Made by a program: the position numbers and the translations under genes. Shown here piece by piece: positions 57,785 to 64,000 of a DNA stretch of 64,000 nucleotides. The stretch comes from Allolobophora icterica (taxonomy: Eukaryota; Annelida; Clitellata; Crassiclitellata; Lumbricidae): assembly GCA_963556255.1 (NCBI GenBank), contig OY744611.1:7338443-7402442 (forward strand), read 5' to 3'. The notes beneath the pieces are model-generated. The model did not search any database, was not told the DNA's origin, and was given only the letters and a program-made list of their open reading frames with translations. Positions within the stretch are counted from its first letter, which is position 1. Each line of letters starts with the position of its first letter.

Positions 57785-58015
57785 CACATGTATTAAGTGC
57801 CACAATCTAATGACCAAAGCATCAATCGATGGCGCTCAGCAATTGTGAGTGAAGGTCAAGGTCCCTACACAGTGAATCTGTAGCCTCCCTGCCTATTTGG
57901 AGCCCATATGGAAGACCCATATAGAGCCAACATGTGTCCCATATAATGCCCATAGAAATGCCGACAGGGCTCCACATTACGAGGCAAGTGCTCTAATTAA
58001 CCAATATGCTACCGA
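57785..58015 (-). mobile_element. tRNA-derived SINE family 1 copy with internal insertion
   Basis: The 3' part (TTAAGTGCCACAATCTAATG, AGCAATTGTGAGTGAAGG, CCCTACACAGTGAA) is at 57788-57880 and the head (AATTAGAGCACTTGCCTC and TAGCATATTGGTTAAT, minus strand) at 57975-58012. About 90 bases (57885-57970) with GCCCATATGGAAGACCCATA lie between. Confidence 0.6.
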
Positions 58016-59850
58016 TTTCCATAGGTCCCATTTATATAGCACCTTCATATGCAAAGGCTTTGGTAGCTGCACATATGTAAAATCTGTTATAATTCAAGAC
58101 ACATCGATTTCCATTACATTACAAATTTACAAGTTCCTATGCATGCATATCCATTTTAATTCGTTGGTTGAGTTCGACTTGTGTGCGAGGGGCAAGCCAT
58201 TGGTCACTCTTCCAGTTTTCTGTGCAATGTTTCGCTCATGAACGAAAAATCCATTCTTAATGACATATGACATCATATCGAATAGCAGAGGGAGGTATTA
58301 AAAGGCGTCACAGCAAGTAACCAGTTACATTCCATACATCTATACATACGTATACAATACATGAGGTTTTATCAATTTTATTATGGCAAGTGGAATACAG
58401 ACCAATGTTTGCTTAGAATGATATTTTATGTGCTTACCCTTTATATTATTCAACAGTCAATATTCGTATCACAAAACAGATGATTTGCAAATAGCTACAG
58501 GAAAACATAAGTTACACAAACAATTATAGGAAGACAGATAGTTTGCGGAAAAGAAAACAGCGATTGGCCTTCTCGCAGATATCGTTTAGAAAAACGGATA
58601 CATTGCAGATAATTTACAGAGACAGCTCCCAGATAAACGTTATAATGCAGACTCATCCAGCAGAAACTAACAATTTACAGAAACTTTAAAATAAAGACTT
58701 GATAGAAATTCGAAGATTTAACAAAAATCTATGAAGAATTCACAACAAATATCCACAAGGAGAAAGAAAATTTGACAAAAGATAATCACATCAATAATTA
58801 TCGGAAAAGGTTCATAGTTATCTTCCACAGCATATCCTTAATTCAGAACAATCGTCTCATCTTCAAAGAAACACAAACACTTGTTTACAACAAATATATC
58901 CTCATGAAAAAACACAATAGACAATGATTCACAGATATCTTTGGGATAAAAATAGATAAATGCACAACATACAAATCTATGGATAATCCAGATGTTTGAC
59001 AGACATCTTTGCAATCAAACTCTCAATTTACAACACAAACTAACACAATGCAGATAATTTACAGCAACACTTCCAGGAAAGACCGATAATACATGAATAA
59101 CATGGAACAACAAAACACATAATTTACATGTGAAATAAAAAAATAGTTTACAACATATACTGGATAAAACACAACCTCAGAAAACAGGATAATCTACCAG
59201 AAATATACGAAAATAAACATTTACCGATACTTCAAGAGAAATACGTCAACAAAAAAGCTGATACTTGCAACAATTACTAGCTACCATCACAAAAACACAG
59301 AACGTTACAACAAATACCTTTACAGAATTAAGCGATTAATTCACACTAAATATGAAAAAATGGCAGATTGCAGTTGATATCACTGAAAAAAGCAGATTAT
59401 TCACAACAAAAATTGTTTGACAAAACATAGATTCATCTCACAGTGTTACCTTGGAAGCCATATGCCTGTCTGTGCGTCTGTTTGCATGTCTCTCTTTGTC
59501 TGTTTCCGTCTGTCTGAGTGTCTCTGTGTCTCTGTCTTTGTCAGAATATACAAATATGGATCCAGAGGGCATTTGGCCTTGGTCTTTCTTGTTACCATCG
59601 GTCAATCATAACAGTTAACAGCTATGGTTGCCTTCTAAACTGGGAAATGAATACAAGGTCAGACTGAAGTGGAAAATGAAAACAAGGTTAAACTGAACTG
59701 GAAAATAAAAACAAGGTCATAATCAATTGGAAAATAAAAAAGGACAAAATATTAAACAAACATTTCTGCTTAATCCCTAAACCTGTGCCCCCCATTTTGT
59801 AACCTGCTGGATGGTGCCAATACATCATATCAGAATTCAAGGGAGAGGAG
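58016..59850. other. A-rich degenerate sequence, no gene
   Basis: From about 58440 to 59420 the plus strand is strongly A-rich with loosely recurring ACAGATAATTTACAG/ACAAA motifs, probably an old tandem array. No reading frame of note. Confidence 0.5.
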
Positions 59851-59851
59851 C

Positions 59852-59983
<132 letters not shown>

Positions 59984-60404
59984 AAATCTAATCAAAGAAC
60001 AAGCCTTCCAGGTGTGCTAGGGCGTATTCAGTGGATCATATATTGTGGTCATCCCCCCATAATTTCAGATGGGGCATGCCCTCTGGTTGTGTCCTTGTCA
60101 GAACTCATGTAAGAATGAAACATGTTATGCTGACTTTCCAGTACAATACAAAATACTTAAAAGAAAACCACACTGAACAACAGGCAAGAAAACTGAGATG
60201 GAAAAACGTCCACACTACCCTGTCTAATATCTTATCCAAAAGAACTATACCAAGACTACATTGGCAAATGCAAAGTACACTACAAACTGTACTTACTTAA
60301 ATCAGTGTCAATTATGCTGGTCGTGTGCACACAGCTAGCCACCTGTGCATAAGCATCAGTCACTTGTGCCATTTTGCTCTCTGTGTAAGACATCTTTTAT
60401 AAAT

Positions 60405-60545
60405 TCTTATCCACCATAGGCTGCCTTTCTGTCTTAGCGGACTGATCTTCTGGATATTGACCTGAATACTACTTGGCTTTGGTGTGCAGTCGGTTGGTGC
60501 CGTGTGCATTAAACACCGGCATTACAGAAGTTGGAAATTAACAGT
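60405..60545 (+). repeat. dispersed repeat family A copy
   Basis: TCCACCATAGGCTGCCTTTC, CTGATCTTCTGGATATTGACC, GGTTGGTGCCGTGTGCATTAA, ACCGGCATTACAGAAGTTGG. The best-preserved copy together with 54965-55110. Sequence from 60550 to 61530 holds recurrent TACTTAA motifs but no gene. Confidence 0.65.
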
Positions 60546-61531
60546 AATAACAATCACAGTGTACTTGAAACTGCACTACATACATGACAGTTGTCTGGCC
60601 TTGGACTAGAATAGCAAAAGAAAAAAAGGTGTTTGATAGCACATTCTGATTGCTCATGGCATGAACACTTTAATCGCTAATCGATAACTGACAGTGGTAT
60701 ACTTAAATTCGATTAGAATGCAGTACTTAAAACTCACTGCTGTACTTAACATAACTAAAAAGCTCTACTGTACTTAAAATAGAATACTCAGCACACTTAA
60801 ATATTGGTTCAAATTATACAGCCAATGTACTCCCATTTGTACTTCACATACTCACAATAGTATGCTTAACTTAAATACACCGGTATACTTTTGCTATTGC
60901 AGCAATTACATACTTCAGCACTTAAAATTAGTTAATATGGCAGACCTAATGCACTCCCAGTTATACTCACAATGGTATACTTAACCTAAATACACTGTTA
61001 TACTTTTGTACATAAGTACTCGTGTACTTGAAGTTAGGTACTTTCAAAACTTACAACAGCATGCTGTAAATATACTTTACACTTTGCACAAGGATCACAA
61101 AACTGAACCACACTGTGACAACACAACAGAGCTACATGCTACATCAGAGTGTCACCCTACACTGATGTAGCAAAACTACACGAAAGTTACAGTACAGCGA
61201 ATCAAAGGCTCGTAGGAACAGCACCAATGACTACATCAAACTCGAAGCCACACAACATTGTGTCGTGAATTGCACAGAGCCACAGCATCATGTCATGCAG
61301 TTGAATCACAACTGTGTCGTGTTGGGAAATGTCACGTTTAGCTAGGTGTAGATGTTGATGATAATGATATAATATAAACAGTAATAGCAACTTCTAGCTT
61401 TGAGATAAAGTCAGTAATTAATTGGTGAGACAGAAAAGTATTTAATAATAATAGCAATAAAATTTTATAATTTTCTTTGAGGACAGTTTAAATCCAGGGG
61501 ATCAAGTATACCTCAAGTGGGTAAAATCAGT

Positions 61532-62446
61532 CAACTGGACATCAGTGTAAAACTAACTGGACATCAGTGTAAAACTAACTGGACATCAGTGTAAAACTAA
61601 CTGGACATCAGCGTAAAACTAACTGGACATCAGCGTAAAACTAACTGGACATTAGCGTAAAATTAACTGGGCATCAGTGTAAAACTAATTGGACACCAGC
61701 ATAAACTAACTGGACATCAGCGTAAACTAACTGGACATCAGTGTAAAACTAACTCGACATCAGCGTAAAACTAACTTGACATCAGTGTAAATTAACTGGA
61801 CATCAGCGTAAAACTAACTGGATTGCAGCATAACCTAACTGGACATTAGCGTAAAACTAACTGGGAATCAGTGTAAAACTAATTGGACATCAGTGTAAAA
61901 CTAACTGGACATCAGTGTAAAACTAACTCGACATCAGCGTAAAACTAACTCGACATCAGCGTAAAACTAACTTGACATCAGTGTAAATTAACTGGACATC
62001 AGCGTAAAACTAACTGGATTGCAGCATAACCTAACTGGACATTAGCGTAAAACTAACTGGGAATCAGTGTAAAACTAATTGGACATCAGTGTAAAACTAA
62101 CTGGACATCAGTGTAAAACTAACTCGACATCAGTGTAAAACTAACTCGACATCAGCGTAAAACTAACTTGACATCAGTGTAAATTAACTGGACATCAGCG
62201 TAAAACTAACTGGATTGCAGCATAACCTAACTGGACATTAGCGTAAAACTAACTGGGAATCAGTGTAAAACTAATTGGACACCAGCATAAACTAACTGGA
62301 CATCAGTGTAAAACTAACTGGACACCAGCATAAACTAACTGGACATCAGCGTAAAACTAACTGGGAATCAGTTTAAAACTAATTGGACACCAGCATAAAC
62401 TAACTGGAGATCAGTGTAAAACTAACTGGACATCAGCGTAAACTAG
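61532..62446. repeat. 22-bp minisatellite with 196-bp higher-order repeat
   Basis: About 42 units of AACTGGACATCAGTGTAAAACT with unit-specific variants. The diagnostic variant GATTGCAGCATAACC occurs at 61821, 62017 and 62213, exactly 196 bases apart, and neighbouring variants recur in the same order. The array lies 170 bases past the stop of the minus-strand gene at 62615, so it may be in that gene's 3' UTR. Confidence 0.95.
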
Positions 62447-62614
62447 CCATTTCACAATATTAAACTGCTAATTTTATCAAATAATCTGCCTGGAAAATCA
62501 TGTTACAACGAAATGTAGGACAGTGTTGTTTGCTCAACATAACATAACCACAGATTTTACAACTTGGTGCCTTTGACATCATCTCAAAGGCGCCGTTACC
62601 CTCAATTGGTGCCT

Positions 62615-63397
62615 TCAGAACTTGGTGAAGTTCTTGAACATGTCAGCAAGTCGGTCGATGGGTGATCCGTCTCGTCTTCGCGAATCTTTCGTCTGGTCTG
62701 GTTTGATTCTCTGTTCATCCGGACGGTCTTGTCTTGACGATGGAATATTTCGATTTGTGTCGTAGGAACCACGACCGACCCCAGCAACGGAAGCCGACGG
62801 CAATGGCTCTGGAAGTTTCCGCGTTTCACGGGCCTCGCGCTTTCTACCAGAAAAACCCAGAGACGTAGAATTTCCCGCTTCATTTTCGACATCTTTGTGC
62901 TTTTCAATGTGGCCTTTCACCTCGACTGTCTGAAGCTCAGGTGTGTCCCTCTCCAAAGGAGCAAGGTCATGTGGATGCGTGTTGATCGGGTGGAACAGCC
63001 TACTACTCTGACTTCCTGTCGAAACCATGTCGCTCTGACCAAAAACCGTGCCATCCGATTCGACGGTGCTTTCGGTGGCAGCCTCACAACCACCTGATCC
63101 AGGCCGCGAGTTCTTTGATGGAACGATGGTGTCGTTGCTTGGGTTGCGCTCCATCCTCTCTGGAATCAATCCCATGCCATCTGGACTGTTGAATTCTGTG
63201 TCGCTGGAGAGGAGGTCAGGAGTGGCCAGGTAGAACTTTCCGAGGTTCTTGTCGTGCTGTGGAGTGGCTGACTGAGAGCTCTGTGTGCTGTTCGAGGACT
63301 GTCGTTTGTAGCGCGCAAAGTCGTCCGATTCAAGGATGTGCTCTGGACTTCCAAAAGAGCTCGATGGTTTCAACACACCTTTCAGGACATCTCTCAC
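62615..63397 (-). CDS. last coding exon of an unrecognised gene
   Basis: The minus strand is open from an acceptor (ATTTTCTTAAAG) before 63397 to a TGA at 62615, about 260 residues. It starts VRDVLKGVLKPSSS, is then mostly Ser/Thr/Pro/Asn/Arg-rich and disordered, and ends in a hydrophobic-basic tail (SPIDRLADMFKNFTKF). GC content and codon quality are higher than in the surroundings, and the other strand has many stops, which supports real coding. No domain is recognised; the end may be a short helix or binding motif. Upstream exons lie beyond 63400, probably off the right edge. Confidence 0.7.
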   Translation of the reverse strand: MRDVLKGVLKPSSSFGSPEHILESDDFARYKRQSSNSTQSSQSATPQHDKNLGKFYLATPDLLSSDTEFNSPDGMGLIPERMERNPSNDTIVPSKNSRPGSGGCEAATESTVESDGTVFGQSDMVSTGSQSSRLFHPINTHPHDLAPLERDTPELQTVEVKGHIEKHKDVENEAGNSTSLGFSGRKREARETRKLPEPLPSASVAGVGRGSYDTNRNIPSSRQDRPDEQRIKPDQTKDSRRRDGSPIDRLADMFKNFTKF

Positions 63398-63439
63398 CTT
63401 TAAGAAAATTACAAGTAAATCCTTTTTCTTCTTGTTATT

Positions 63440-63730
63440 ACTATCATCATTATTATAATTACTATTATTATTTTTGTAATCCAAGGCAAGCACCTCACGA
63501 GAAAAATTGTTCCGAGACAGTTAATGACATCTGGAATGGCTATATCTCATCCCGTTATTATTATATTTATTATTATTATATTTATTATAATATTGTTACT
63601 TTTAACAATATAAAAATACTCTAATTTATATTATTAAAATAATTATTTCTTTTTATCCAAGGTTCGTAATGATCCCTCCAGATTAAAAAAAATTATGGAT
63701 AGCATTTTCTGGAATGGGAAACTTTCACCT
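63440..63730 (-). mobile_element. two LINE 3'-module fragments between ATT arrays
   Basis: 63478-63530 (CCAAGGCAAGCACCTCACG, TTCCGAGACAGTTAATGACA, CTGGAATGGC) and 63655-63720 (CCAAGGTTCGTAATGATCCC, ATTATGGATAGC, CTGGAATGGG) match the module after the retroelement at 10210-10320. They lie in the intron upstream of the last exon. Confidence 0.5.
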
Positions 63731-63775
63731 TCAGAAAATACCATGCAAATCCTTTTCTTCTTGTTATTACCATTA

Positions 63776-63832
63776 CCCAATCTAATCTAATCTAATCTAA
63801 TCTAATCCAACCCAATCCAATCTAATCTAATG
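63776..63832. repeat. (TCTAA)n pentanucleotide repeat
   Basis: About eleven units of CTAAT/CCAAT. The interval to 64000 shows no gene. Confidence 0.9.
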
Positions 63833-64000
63833 ACTTCTGTGCAGTTATCATAATCTTCAAGACATCATTTGATGGTCGCTTTGAGCGAAATCACAATAAG
63901 ATCATGATTCGTTGGAAAATCCAGGTTAAAATCTGATAGATTGGGGGAACCTTGAAACGCAGAGGCCACGCTACGGTAGGAATTATTATTATTATTATAA

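Noticed and set aside
61532..62446. CRISPR-like array of short repeats
   Set aside because: Units are head to tail with no spacers, in a eukaryotic genome; it is a minisatellite with a higher-order period.

Overview
This is animal (metazoan) nuclear DNA, most likely from a marine invertebrate. Genes are split by introns with GT/AG junctions. Microsatellites are long and numerous, and most of the sequence is intronic or intergenic and packed with SINEs, LINE fragments and cut-and-paste transposons. Gene content (ENSA/ARPP19, NFX1, synaptotagmin 4/11) is bilaterian. A CR1-clade LINE, tRNA-derived SINEs, piggyBac and hAT-like elements would suit an echinoderm, hemichordate or amphioxus-like genome, but I cannot fix the species. 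There is one 200-base run of N (43832-44031).

Layout. 1-4950: intergenic or intronic DNA with microsatellites and a decayed LINE. 4951-9220: a decayed minus-strand retroelement with (AAT)n tail, split by a 2.36-kb TAGGG-ended transposon (8-bp TSD), itself carrying a 238-bp MITE (8-bp TSD). 10942-11810 (minus): one exon of a synaptotagmin-4/11 type gene (membrane anchor, linker, C2A); the C2B exons are not seen and probably lie beyond the left edge. 12480-20600: microsatellites, a 1348-bp hAT-type element inside a SINE, a MITE and a GGAT minisatellite. 20612-29075: a degenerate ~75-bp tandem array interrupted by a tRNA-like SINE and by a TTAA-flanked piggyBac composite (21513-28919), which holds a broken, internally inverted transposase and an apparently intact CR1 LINE.

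30989-34973 (plus): a complete three-exon ENSA/ARPP19 coding region (179 aa) with a long acidic N-terminal insert. About 4 kb downstream on the same strand, 38968-52894: a complete eleven-exon NFX1 coding region (1433 aa; RING/PHD-like finger, NF-X1 cysteine repeats, R3H domain). All ten junctions keep the frame. Its introns hold several SINEs and an 1890-bp hAT-like transposon with a decayed transposase. 52895-62446: 3' UTR, then repeat-rich intergenic DNA ending in a 22-bp minisatellite with a 196-bp higher-order period. 62615-63397 (minus): the last coding exon of a gene I do not recognise.

The cellular genes are unrelated in function: a PP2A-B55 inhibitor, a zinc-finger RNA/DNA regulator and a vesicle protein. 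The main interest is the transposon stratigraphy: nested insertions with clean target-site duplications, two transposase genes that each carry an internal inversion, and a LINE with both reading frames open.
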